Origin: Collinsella sp. TF06-26
Lineage (GTDB): Bacteria > Actinomycetota > Coriobacteriia > Coriobacteriales > Coriobacteriaceae
DNA: 64,000 nt
Direction of reading: 5' to 3'
Assembly: GCF_002232035.1 (NCBI RefSeq)
Contig: NZ_NKXR01000008.1
Location: 41,484-105,483 of the forward strand
Positions within the stretch are counted from its first letter, which is position 1. Every line of letters starts with the position of its first letter. A program made the translations under genes and the position numbers. Below the pieces are notes generated by a model. That model saw only the letters and a list, made by a program, of their open reading frames with translations. It searched no databases and was not told the origin of the DNA. Below, in pieces: positions 32,049 through 39,909 of the stretch.

Positions 32049-33428
32049 ATGGATACTCAGACCCCAACATATTTCGATGACGAGCTGACCGCAGCGCTTG
32101 CCGAGCACCTGGCGTCGCTCGATCGCGACGACAGCTATCGCGTGGAGCGTGTACTTAAGCGCTCGTCCGTTGAAACAACTGAGCTCGTGTACTTTGAAGG
32201 AACCGGCGGTGGTTCGCTCGGCCCCTTTGTCCGTAAACGCATCGATGCTTCGGCTCAAATCGGCGGGGCATACGAGCGTCTGTTTGCCGCTCAACGGGCG
32301 GGCAGGCGTTTTGAGCACCTGCCCAGAATCGTCGATTGCCGTCGTGTGGGCGACGAGCTTAACGTGGTTATGGAATATATCGAAGGGGAGACGCTCGGGG
32401 TGCTGGTGGACCGTCTGGGAGCCACCCCCGATTATGCATGTGAATTGTATCCTGCCCTTTGCGACGCCGTGGGCGAGCTCCATGCCGGTTTTGCAATGGC
32501 GGGGGAGACGTCGGCGCCGGTGATCCATCGCGACCTCAAACCGTCGAATATCATCGTGACAGGTGCGAGCCGTACGCTCGATGACGGCCTGACGTTTTCG
32601 TCGCTGGTGATTATTGACTTGGGGATCGCGCGCGTGTGGCGCGATGGCGCCGATGCAGACACCGTCAAGTTTGGCACGCGACCCTATGCGCCGCCCGAGC
32701 AGTATGGGTTTGGGCAGACGAGTGTGCGCAGCGACGTCTACGCACTTGGCGCCCTGTTGTTCTTCTGCTTGACGGGAATCGACCCTAAACCAGGGCTCGA
32801 CATGCGCGAGCAATGCGAGGCGCGTGGCATTCCCACTCCACTTGCCGATGTCATCTGCATGTCGATGGCGCTCGACCCGGCTAAGCGTTTTGCGAGCGCG
32901 GAAGCGTTGGGACGGGCTACGCGCGCGGCATACGATCTGAGTCGCCCCGTGCGGCCTCCTGCTCCTGCGCCTGTCCGTACTCCAGACTCGGAGACGGTGT
33001 TGACGCCCCAAGGGCTCCAGAACCCCGCAGGGCTTCCTAGGCCTGCCGCCTCTGTTGCATGCGGTCTGCTCTCTCGCGTTCCGGAGTCTCTGGGGCGCAT
33101 TTGGAATACGCTTGTCTGCTTCTCGCTACTTGTGTTCTTTGCCGGAAGTCACTTTGCCGTCTTTCACCCCACGGGAGCAAACCAAGGCTACCCGACGTGG
33201 CTTCTCATAATCGAGTATTTTTTCTTTGTCGATGGCCTTATGGTGCTTATGCATTTTGCGCTGCTCGATAAGCGCCGTCTTCGTCGGCGATTCGTACTGC
33301 TCGACAGCTATCGCGGCAAGAAACTCGCGAAACTCTGGCTCAAGGCATTGGGTGTGCTGCTCCTATGCATGATCGTCATAGTCGCGATCGCCAATGCGAC
33401 CGGCGTCGTCGATACCTCCGCTACCTAA
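32049..33428 (+). CDS. Transmembrane Ser/Thr protein kinase (DLG variant)
   Basis: This ~459-residue Hanks-type kinase has the N-lobe Lys in VRKRID, hinge VMEYIEGETL, catalytic loop VIHRDLKPSNIIV, DLGIARVWR in place of DFG, and activation segment GTRPYAPPEQYGF. A Pro-rich linker (~300-330) follows, then three C-terminal hydrophobic spans instead of the usual single span plus PASTA repeats. The start is uncertain. ATG 32049 has GGAGG only 2 nt upstream, and ATGs at 32037 and 32040 are alternatives. The signal sensed and the substrates are unknown. The HTH protein upstream is the natural candidate partner. Confidence 0.87.
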   Translation: MDTQTPTYFDDELTAALAEHLASLDRDDSYRVERVLKRSSVETTELVYFEGTGGGSLGPFVRKRIDASAQIGGAYERLFAAQRAGRRFEHLPRIVDCRRVGDELNVVMEYIEGETLGVLVDRLGATPDYACELYPALCDAVGELHAGFAMAGETSAPVIHRDLKPSNIIVTGASRTLDDGLTFSSLVIIDLGIARVWRDGADADTVKFGTRPYAPPEQYGFGQTSVRSDVYALGALLFFCLTGIDPKPGLDMREQCEARGIPTPLADVICMSMALDPAKRFASAEALGRATRAAYDLSRPVRPPAPAPVRTPDSETVLTPQGLQNPAGLPRPAASVACGLLSRVPESLGRIWNTLVCFSLLVFFAGSHFAVFHPTGANQGYPTWLLIIEYFFFVDGLMVLMHFALLDKRRLRRRFVLLDSYRGKKLAKLWLKALGVLLLCMIVIVAIANATGVVDTSAT

Positions 33429-33432
33429 AAGA

Positions 33433-33455
33433 AAAGGGCCCCATTGGGGCCCTTT
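33433..33455. terminator. Bidirectional terminator between kinase and cell-wall hydrolase genes
   Basis: AAAGGGCCCC and GGGGCCCTTT are separated by ATT and are perfectly complementary, with A/T ends on both strands. Confidence 0.82.
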
Positions 33456-33465
33456 GCAGTTGCGC

Positions 33466-34599
33466 TTAGATGCGGTTCATCTGAGCGGCGACTTTGTTGT
33501 ACCAGTCCTGCCACGTGGGCGGGCAGTACTTTTTGGCCGCTGCCGGGGTAAGGGTGGAGCCGTAGTTGGCGCCCAGATAGGCAACGTGAGCGGAGATGCC
33601 CTCGCTCCAGCTGCCAAAGCTGCGCCAACCGCCGCCACGGGCACTCCAGCCCCAGGCGTTGTAAGAATTGGCGCAATAAGCACCCTTGGTGCTCTCGATG
33701 CAGGCGATGGCGGGGGACCAACGGGGGTCGACACCGGTATTCCAAGCGGCGACGGCAAAGTTATAGCCCTGGCCTGCCATGGGGGAGCCGGCGAGATAAT
33801 TGTCGATGCGGCTCGTCCACTCATTAATGAACGAATCGTAATCGGAGCTACCGGTATTGGCGTTGTTCACCGTGGTGTCGATGGTGGTGTTGGTGTTGGT
33901 GGCCTGGCTGCTGGAATTGCTGCCGCTTACGCCCTCGCCCGAGAGCTTCTCGGCGGCAGCGGCCTTATCGGCCTCAAGCTTGGCAAGCTCGGCGGCATTT
34001 TCCTGCTCGGCTTTTGCCTGTGCCTCGCTGCGGAGCTGCTGGGCCTGCGCCAGCGCATCCTCGGCGTTTTTCTGCTCTGCCTCAAGCTGTGACTTGGCCT
34101 GCTGGAGCTCGGCCTTGTTCTGCTCGAGTTCGGTTTGCATATTATTGAGCTCTTCGATCTCGTCGACGCTCGAGCTCGTGATCTGGTTGGTGTATTTGCA
34201 GGTCGTGATGAACTCACCCAGGCTCTGCGCGTTGACCAGGAAGCTCACGATGGGGTTGGTGCCCTTCTGATACTTGTACAGATCGCGCATGGCGGAGCTT
34301 GCCTTGGCCTGCTGCTCGGGAAGCTTAGCCTCGATTTCCTCGATGCTTGCCTCATTGGAGTCAATCTGCTTTTGCAGGTCATCGAGTTTGGTGCGGGCGT
34401 CGTTGTAGGCGCTCGTGGCGGCTTCGATCTTCTGCTGGGCTGCGGAAAGCTGGTCCTGCGTTGCCTGCGAGGCGGCATACGCCGCAACGGGGGAGAGCAT
34501 CGGCGTGGCCGTCAGCGCAACGGCGAGTGCGGCGCTCGTGATGATACGAGCCGGCTTCGACGCAATGAGCGCTGCGGCGCGATGATTCGAATGCTGCAT
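33466..34599 (-). CDS. Secreted coiled-coil protein with C-terminal lysozyme/glucosaminidase-like domain
   Basis: This 377-residue exported protein has a signal peptide (basic start, hydrophobic ITSAALAVALTA, cleavage likely after PVAAYA). Residues ~35-215 are a long coiled coil of the PcsB/EnvC type rich in Gln/Glu/Ala. A Ser/Asn/Thr linker follows, then a ~130-residue C-terminal domain with CIESTKGAYC, NAWGWSA and GISAHVAYLGANYGSTLTP resembling bacterial SH3-independent glucosaminidase/lysozyme-fold modules. It is probably a peptidoglycan hydrolase used at division. The ATG at 34599 has AGAGGGA upstream, and a TTG 15 nt upstream is less likely. Confidence 0.82.
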   Translation of the reverse strand: MQHSNHRAAALIASKPARIITSAALAVALTATPMLSPVAAYAASQATQDQLSAAQQKIEAATSAYNDARTKLDDLQKQIDSNEASIEEIEAKLPEQQAKASSAMRDLYKYQKGTNPIVSFLVNAQSLGEFITTCKYTNQITSSSVDEIEELNNMQTELEQNKAELQQAKSQLEAEQKNAEDALAQAQQLRSEAQAKAEQENAAELAKLEADKAAAAEKLSGEGVSGSNSSSQATNTNTTIDTTVNNANTGSSDYDSFINEWTSRIDNYLAGSPMAGQGYNFAVAAWNTGVDPRWSPAIACIESTKGAYCANSYNAWGWSARGGGWRSFGSWSEGISAHVAYLGANYGSTLTPAAAKKYCPPTWQDWYNKVAAQMNRI

Positions 34600-34660
34600 C
34601 CAGTCCCTCTGCAATCAATCGTAGGTTATGGTTCGAACGGTATTCTACTACTGCTTTCGA

Positions 34661-34706
34661 CCTCAACTTGAACCTTAAAGGTTCCAAAGGGTCAAGTTGA
34701 ACTTGA
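34661..34706. promoter_or_regulatory. Twin MerR/SoxR-like dyads in a gene-poor spacer
   Basis: AACCTTAAAGGTT (34671-34683) and TCAAGTTGAACTTGA (34692-34706) are both perfect odd-centred palindromes, bounded by CCTCAA and TTGAGG. They look like MerR-family operators. Neither neighbour encodes a MerR protein, and the 34.6-35.0 kb spacer holds no gene. Confidence 0.4.
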
Positions 34707-34775
34707 GGCTTTGGCTTTGACCTGCAGTTATGATGAATTGTTGAGAAACCATAGAGTTCAACTTTAACGTTACGG

Positions 34776-34797
34776 AACCCTGTCGAGAGGGTTTTTG
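34776..34797 (+). terminator. Orphan intrinsic terminator in the 34.6-35.0 kb spacer
   Basis: AACCCT (34776-34781), a GTCGAG loop and AGGGTT (34788-34793) are followed by TTTG. No annotated plus-strand gene ends here, so it may terminate a small RNA or be a relic. Confidence 0.55.
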
Positions 34798-34993
34798 TTT
34801 ATCAAAAGTCGCCTCATGTGGGGTTTTGCAACTACAGGGTCCCATCACGGCGAGGGCGGATTTCATGCTGGACGATTACGTCGATTGCCATAGATACGGT
34901 GGAGCTTTGGGCGCCGGCGGCTTGGCACGCTAGAATAAATCAGTTGCGCAAAGACCGCCCCGTTGTGTGGGCAGTTCATGATAGGAAGTTTCC

Positions 34994-36250
34994 ATGGCAT
35001 TGCAGTTTACAGAGCGCGAGTTCATTCCCGTGCTGCTCGGTGGCGACATCAACGCCTATTCGGTGGCGCGCGCCTTCTACGATGAGTACCAGGTCAAGAG
35101 TCTGGTCTTTGGCAAGTACCAGACGGGTCCCGCGTACCGCAGCCAGATTATCGACTACACGCCCAACGTGGATATCGACACCATGCCCGTGATGCTCAGG
35201 ACCGTCAACGGCATTGCCCAAGCGCATGCCGATAAGACGATTGTCCTTGTGGGCTGTGGCGATAACTATGTTGCCCTTGTGGCTCAGGCCAAGGATGCCC
35301 ATGAGTTGGCGGATAACATCGTCGCGCCTTACGCTCCCTACAGCATGCTTGAGCAGTGTCAGAAGAAGGAGATCTTCTACGAGCTGTGCGAGAAGCATGG
35401 CGTGCCCTATCCGCATACCTTTACCTTCACCATGGCGATGCTGAACGCTCAAGGCGAGGCGCCTGCCGAAGTGCTCGACCAGATCGATTTTCCCTACCCG
35501 ATGATTCTGAAGCCTTCTGACGGCATCATGTGGTGGCAGCACGAGTTCGAGGGCCAGAAAAAGGCCTATGAGATTGCCGACCGTGCCGAGCTGGAACAGG
35601 TCATTCGCGACTCGTATGCCAGCGGCTACACCGACGACCTGATCTTGCAGGATCGCGTGCCCGGCAATGACGAGTACATGCGCGTACTCACCAGTTATTC
35701 CGACCGCAACGGCAAGGTGCGCATGATGTGCCTGGGTCACGTGCTGCTCGAGGAGCATCAGCCTCACGGTGTCGGCAACCACGCCTGTATCATCACCGAG
35801 CCCAATGACGAGCTCATGGGCGGCGTGCGCAAGTTGCTCGAGGACCTTCACTTTGTGGGCTATTCCAACTTTGACGTTAAGTACGACGAGCGCGACGGCT
35901 CGTTTAAGTTCTTCGATTTCAACACGCGCCAAGGTCGCAGCAACTACTACGTCACTAACAGCGGCTTTAACGTTGCCAAGTATGTGGTGGACGAGTATGT
36001 GTTCAACCGCCCGTTTGAGCCGGAGTTTGTGACGGCGCAGGACGAGGCGCTGTGGATGGTCGTTCCCATGGGCGTCGTCGACAAGTACGTCAAGGATCCC
36101 GAGCTGCGCGCTAAGGTGCATCGCCTGGACAAGGAAGGCAAGGGCGCCGACCCTTCGTTTATGAAGGGCGACTTTGTCTTTAACCGCTGGCTGCGCATGT
36201 GGCACACCAAGCTGCGCCACTTTAAGCTGTTCAAGACGTATTACAAGTAG
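34994..36250 (+). CDS. ATP-grasp D-aspartate ligase (peptidoglycan side-chain), Aslfm-like
   Basis: This 418-residue ATP-grasp ligase closely follows the layout of Enterococcus faecium Aslfm: EFIPVLLGGDINAYSVARAFYDEY at the N-terminus, YPHTFTFT, YPMILKPSDG (ATP Lys), LILQDRVPGNDEYMRVL, VRMMCLGHVLLEEHQP, and the metal site FFDFNTRQGRSNYYVT. Aslfm activates D-Asp as aspartyl phosphate and adds it to the stem-peptide diamino acid of the peptidoglycan precursor. An aspartate racemase 85 bp downstream would supply D-Asp. The product assignment is strong but inferred from these two lines. Confidence 0.85.
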   Translation: MALQFTEREFIPVLLGGDINAYSVARAFYDEYQVKSLVFGKYQTGPAYRSQIIDYTPNVDIDTMPVMLRTVNGIAQAHADKTIVLVGCGDNYVALVAQAKDAHELADNIVAPYAPYSMLEQCQKKEIFYELCEKHGVPYPHTFTFTMAMLNAQGEAPAEVLDQIDFPYPMILKPSDGIMWWQHEFEGQKKAYEIADRAELEQVIRDSYASGYTDDLILQDRVPGNDEYMRVLTSYSDRNGKVRMMCLGHVLLEEHQPHGVGNHACIITEPNDELMGGVRKLLEDLHFVGYSNFDVKYDERDGSFKFFDFNTRQGRSNYYVTNSGFNVAKYVVDEYVFNRPFEPEFVTAQDEALWMVVPMGVVDKYVKDPELRAKVHRLDKEGKGADPSFMKGDFVFNRWLRMWHTKLRHFKLFKTYYK

Positions 36251-36259
36251 ATGAGTGCG

Positions 36260-36289
36260 GCGCCCGTCCGGTTTACATCGGGCGGGCGC
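36260..36289 (+). other. GC hairpin between ligase and racemase genes
   Basis: GCGCCCGTCCG (36260-36270) pairs with CGGGCGGGCGC (36279-36289), 10/11. There is no U tract. It probably tunes racemase expression or stabilises the upstream mRNA. Confidence 0.45.
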
Positions 36290-36334
36290 GGGTATGATAC
36301 GCGCAATTGCGCAAGCGTCACCAAGGAGGCGGCG

Positions 36335-37081
36335 ATGGAAAAGCTGGGAGTTATCGGCGGCATGGGCGCCGAGGCCACGTCGTATTACTACGACCAGGTG
36401 GTGCGCCATACGGCTGCTGCCTGCGATCAGGAACATATCGACATGGTGGTGCTCTCCAAGTCGACCATGCCCGACCGCACGCTTGCCATTAAGACCGGCG
36501 AGCATGCCAAGCTGCTGGCGACCATGAAAGAGTGTGCCCAGGCACTCGAGTCGCTGGGCTGTGCGCACATTGCCATTCCCTGCAACACGTCGCACTACTT
36601 CTACGACCAGATCCAGTCGTTTACGAAGGTGCCGATTATCCACATGCCGCGTGAGTCGGTGCGCTATGCCCTTGCGGGTGCGGTGATGGGGGAGTGCGAG
36701 TTCGACCCCAACCTGAGTATGCCGGCCGAGCCGGTGCACAAGATTGGCATTATGGGCACCGACGGAACCGTGGGCGCGGGCGTCTACGGCCGCGAATGCG
36801 AGGCTGCGGGTGTTGAGGTCGTCTATCCCAGCGAGAAACGTCAGAACGATGTGATGTCGCTTATCTACGATGATGTGAAAGCCGGACGTGAGCCCGATAT
36901 GGATAAGTTCGACCGCGTGATGTGGGAGTTCGCCCGTAGCGGCTGCGACCGTGTCATTCTGGCCTGCACCGAGCTATCGGTGCTGCAGAAGTATCGAGAG
37001 ATGCCCGAGATCACCCTCGATGCCATGGATGTCCTGGTGCGCGAATCCATCATCCGCAGCGGCGCCCCCTACCGCCTCTAG
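36335..37081 (+). CDS. Aspartate/glutamate racemase family protein (probable aspartate racemase)
   Basis: This 248-residue PLP-independent racemase has GVIGGMGAEATSYYY at the N-terminus and the two catalytic cysteines in IPCNTSHYFYD (~residue 83) and ILACTELSVL (~residue 210), with MGTDGTVGAGVY between. The two-base cysteine arrangement is that of the Asp/Glu racemase superfamily. Location after the D-Asp ligase argues for aspartate as substrate. The ATG at 36335 has AAGGAGGC. Confidence 0.9.
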   Translation: MEKLGVIGGMGAEATSYYYDQVVRHTAAACDQEHIDMVVLSKSTMPDRTLAIKTGEHAKLLATMKECAQALESLGCAHIAIPCNTSHYFYDQIQSFTKVPIIHMPRESVRYALAGAVMGECEFDPNLSMPAEPVHKIGIMGTDGTVGAGVYGRECEAAGVEVVYPSEKRQNDVMSLIYDDVKAGREPDMDKFDRVMWEFARSGCDRVILACTELSVLQKYREMPEITLDAMDVLVRESIIRSGAPYRL

Positions 37082-37087
37082 CTTCCG

Positions 37088-37132
37088 ACCTGTCAAAAAG
37101 GGACAGGTTAATTTTGGTAGGTTTTATCTGAT
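37088..37132. repeat. Dispersed AACCTGTCCC-type intergenic repeat
   Basis: ACCTGTC-AAAAAG-GGACAGGT forms a hairpin. Read on the minus strand, ACCTACCAAAATTAACC then TGTCCCTTTTTG matches 5929-5960 closely, showing two copies of one element. Confidence 0.6.
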
Positions 37133-37140
37133 GAAACAGT

Positions 37141-37178
37141 AAAGGCCTCGGCTCGTTTGGTGCGAGCCGAGGCCTTTT
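37141..37178. terminator. Bidirectional terminator between racemase and ecfT
   Basis: AAAGGCCTCGGCTCG and its exact complement flank a 7-nt loop and are followed by T. It is symmetric for the convergent genes. Confidence 0.88.
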
Positions 37179-37206
37179 GCGTTGGGCGGTTGCTGCCGGT
37201 GGCGAA

Positions 37207-37953
37207 CTAGAACAGGAAGCCGATGGCGATGAGGGCGATGCTGACGATGAGCACGGCGATGTCCAGGCCCTTGATGGGGTAGCGCTTGTACGAGCTGGCG
37301 CGTGTACGCAGATAGAAGCCGCGCTGTTCTGCCGCCAAGGCTGTGGCATCGGTCTTGCCCACGCTCGAGATGAGCAGTGGCACGCACAGTGGCAGCATGA
37401 GCTTAAGCTTCTTGATGGGGTTCTTGGTGTCGTACTCGACGCCGCGTGCGGTCTGCGCTTCCATGATGGCGTTCATCTCCTGACCAAACACCGGCACAAA
37501 GCGTAGCGCCGTGGTAAAGGTGAAGGCATAGCGATACGGCACGTGCAGCACCTCGACGCAGGCGTTGGCAAGGTCGTTGAGCTTGGTCACTGTGAGCATG
37601 AGGATGAGCGGTAACGCCACACCCAGCAGGCGCAGGCAGGCCTTCGATCCTGTGATGAGGCCCGTGTCGGTGATAAAGCCCCACACAACGTTGCCATCGC
37701 GCATAAAGGCCAGCTGGAGCACCAGCATGATAAGCGCGAGCGGAATCAGCAACTTGAGCAGCGAGAACAGACGGTCGACGACACCGGCATAGGCACCCAG
37801 CGCAAGGGTGAGTGCCAAAAAGCCCAGCAGCGCCACGTAGGTGTCGGACAAGAAGATGCCGACGATGATGGCGGCGGCGAGGCCCAGTTTGACGACGGGG
37901 TTCAGGCGATGCAGTAGCGTATCGCCCGGCATGTAGTCGATGACGTTAACCAC
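37207..37953 (-). CDS. ecfT: ECF transporter transmembrane component EcfT
   Basis: This 248-residue integral membrane protein has five to six hydrophobic spans. It has the EcfT coupling region with the AQTARGVEYD motif and a later AAEQRGFYLRTR, each carrying the Ala-Arg-Gly core that contacts the ATPases. It starts at GTG 37953, overlapping the ATPase gene's stop by 8 bp, with AAGGAG 10 nt upstream. It is the last gene of an S-A-T operon whose substrate subunit sits behind a Trp-codon attenuator. Confidence 0.92.
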   Translation of the reverse strand: MVNVIDYMPGDTLLHRLNPVVKLGLAAAIIVGIFLSDTYVALLGFLALTLALGAYAGVVDRLFSLLKLLIPLALIMLVLQLAFMRDGNVVWGFITDTGLITGSKACLRLLGVALPLILMLTVTKLNDLANACVEVLHVPYRYAFTFTTALRFVPVFGQEMNAIMEAQTARGVEYDTKNPIKKLKLMLPLCVPLLISSVGKTDATALAAEQRGFYLRTRASSYKRYPIKGLDIAVLIVSIALIAIGFLF

Positions 37954-39697
37954 GGCGGACCATCTCCTTGGTAATTCGAACGACATCGGTGACCTCGCTC
38001 ACCTGCGCAAAAGCGGGCGAGACGGAAGATGCCAGACGGCGCGAGAGTTCAATAACCTGGGGAGGCTCCACGTAGGCACGCCGCATGAGATCGATGTTCG
38101 AGAATAGCTCGTGCGTGCGGCCGCGGCCGAGGATGCGACCGTCGGCCATTACTACGATACGCTCGGCAAAATCCGAGACGACTTCCATATCGTGGCAGAC
38201 CATAATCACGGCGCAACCGCGCTCGGCCATGGTGCGCACTGTTTCCATGACGGTCATGCACTCGCGGTAATCAAGGCCGCTCGTGGGCTCGTCGAGCACG
38301 ACGATCTTGGGCTCAACCACTACGACGGAGGCAAGCGCCACCATTTGTCGCTGGCCGCGCGAAAGCGAGAAAGGTGCCTCATCGGCAGGCAGGCCAAAGC
38401 GGTCGATAACAAGTTGAGCACGACGCAGAGCCTCGGCACGGTCGATGCCGGCAAGCTCCAGGCCAAAAGCGACCTCGTCGAGTACGGTATCCTTGCAGAT
38501 CTGGCGGTCGGGGTTTTGGAAGAGGGTTGCGACTTCGCGGGCGATGCGGCTCGTGGGAACGGCCGCGGTATCCAGTCCCGTGACGCGCACGCTGCCCGAG
38601 GCGGGCTTGAGCAGGCCTGTGAGCAGCTTGGTGAGCGTGGTCTTGCCGGCACCGTTTTGGCCGACGATGCCCACGAGCTCGCCGGGATAGAGCGTCAGGT
38701 TGAGGTCGTGTACGGCGGCGCCGCCATTGGGATAGGCAAACTCAACATGGTCGAAGGTGAGTACGGGTTCGGCGTCCTTGGCATGAGGGCGCAACGACGG
38801 TGCATGCGGGGAGCCGGCGGGCGCCTGGGCTTCGCTGGCTGCGCGTGCGGGGTCGACGATGCCCGAAATCAGGCGCTCGGCCTCATCGACATCCAAGCAA
38901 GGGGTACCGCTTACCAGGCCATCGGCCTCGAGGCTATTGAAGATACGCGTGACGCGAGGGCAGTCGACGCCGATGGCACGGAGCTCGTCGGTATGCGCGA
39001 AGACCTCGTGTGGCTCGCCCTGCAGCGCGATTTCGCCATGGTTGAGCACGAGCACGCGGTTGCAGTACTCCGAGAGTAGGGCGACCTTTTGCTCAACGAC
39101 GACGATGGTGATTCCAAGCGCGCGGTTTGCCTCACGCAGCGTCTCGAAGACCAACGTGGAGCTGGCGGGGTCGAGTGCCGCGGTGGGCTCGTCGAGAACC
39201 AAGACGCGCGGACGCATGGCGAGGATGGCAGCGATGGCCACCTTTTGCTTCTGTCCGCCCGAGAGGGTGGCGATCTCGCGGTCACGCAGGTCGCTGATGC
39301 CGACGGTCTCGAGCGTTTCACTCACGCGCCGCTCGATCTGGTCGTGGGGAACGCCAAAGTTCTCGAGGCCAAAGAGCATCTCGTCCTCGACGACCGAAGC
39401 GACCATCTGCGTGTCGATATCCTGCAGCACACTGCCGACGATTTGCGACACGTCGGTGAGCGAGGCTTCGCAGGTGTCGTGGCCGTCTACCATGACGGCC
39501 CCAAAGAACGTGCCGGTGTAGTGGTGGGGCACGGCACCCGACAGGCAGGCGGCAAGCGTGGACTTGCCGGCGCCCGAGGGCCCGATGATGCCGATGAAAT
39601 CTCCCTTGTTCACGCTGAGCGAGATGTGGCTGAGCGCCCGCTCGGTCTGCGTGCCATAGGAGAACGAGACATCGTCGACGTTGATGATCGTTTCCAT
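37946..39697 (-). CDS. ecfA: ECF transporter duplicated ATPase (EcfA1-EcfA2 fusion)
   Basis: This 583-residue protein has two complete ABC ATPase halves. Half 1 has GPSGAGKST (~residue 38), LSGGQKQKVAIAAIL and VLDEPTAALDP. Half 2 starts at ~residue 305 with GQNGAGKTT, LSRGQRQMVALAS and VLDEPTSGLDY. The spacer (~275-305) is Ala/Pro-rich. The family often encodes the two ATPases separately, and here they are fused. It is coupled by overlap to ecfT. The gap to the upstream S gene (212 bp) holds two palindromic elements. Confidence 0.94.
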   Translation of the reverse strand: METIINVDDVSFSYGTQTERALSHISLSVNKGDFIGIIGPSGAGKSTLAACLSGAVPHHYTGTFFGAVMVDGHDTCEASLTDVSQIVGSVLQDIDTQMVASVVEDEMLFGLENFGVPHDQIERRVSETLETVGISDLRDREIATLSGGQKQKVAIAAILAMRPRVLVLDEPTAALDPASSTLVFETLREANRALGITIVVVEQKVALLSEYCNRVLVLNHGEIALQGEPHEVFAHTDELRAIGVDCPRVTRIFNSLEADGLVSGTPCLDVDEAERLISGIVDPARAASEAQAPAGSPHAPSLRPHAKDAEPVLTFDHVEFAYPNGGAAVHDLNLTLYPGELVGIVGQNGAGKTTLTKLLTGLLKPASGSVRVTGLDTAAVPTSRIAREVATLFQNPDRQICKDTVLDEVAFGLELAGIDRAEALRRAQLVIDRFGLPADEAPFSLSRGQRQMVALASVVVVEPKIVVLDEPTSGLDYRECMTVMETVRTMAERGCAVIMVCHDMEVVSDFAERIVVMADGRILGRGRTHELFSNIDLMRRAYVEPPQVIELSRRLASSVSPAFAQVSEVTDVVRITKEMVRRG

Positions 39698-39715
39698 GGA
39701 TACCTTTCATAGTCA

Positions 39716-39759
39716 TTGGGGACGTTCTTTAATGACTAGTCGTTTAAGAACGTCCCCAA
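39716..39759. repeat. Perfect 14-bp palindrome with GGGGAC arms
   Basis: TTGGGGACGTTCTT (39716-39729) and AAGAACGTCCCCAA (39746-39759) are exact complements around a 16-nt loop. A small ACTGT..ACAGT hairpin containing GGGACAG follows at ~39766-39780. It lies between the S and A genes of the ECF operon. Confidence 0.7.
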
Positions 39760-39817
39760 GAGTTAACTGTTTGGGACAGTCTTTGCCGGTGGAGCACGGA
39801 GACGGCTTTACGAGGGG

Positions 39818-39888
39818 CCCCAGGTTGGCGCGAAAGAGGAGCGAAGCGTACTTGGGTACGCGAGCGACGAATGAACGCCAAGATGGGG
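39818..39888. ncRNA. Structured palindromic element, copy 2
   Basis: Helices are CCCCA/TGGGG (39818-39822 with 39884-39888), a GG/GA internal loop, TTGGCG/CGCCAA (39825-39830 with 39876-39881), the purine-rich internal loop CGAAAGAGGAGCGAA against GAGCGACGAATGAA, and an apical GCGTAC-TTGG-GTACGC. It shares all loops and the apical stem with copy 1 at 25.0 kb, while several helix pairs differ by compensatory changes. Function unknown. Confidence 0.6.
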
Positions 39889-39909
39889 TGGCTCATAAAG
39901 CCGAGCGGG

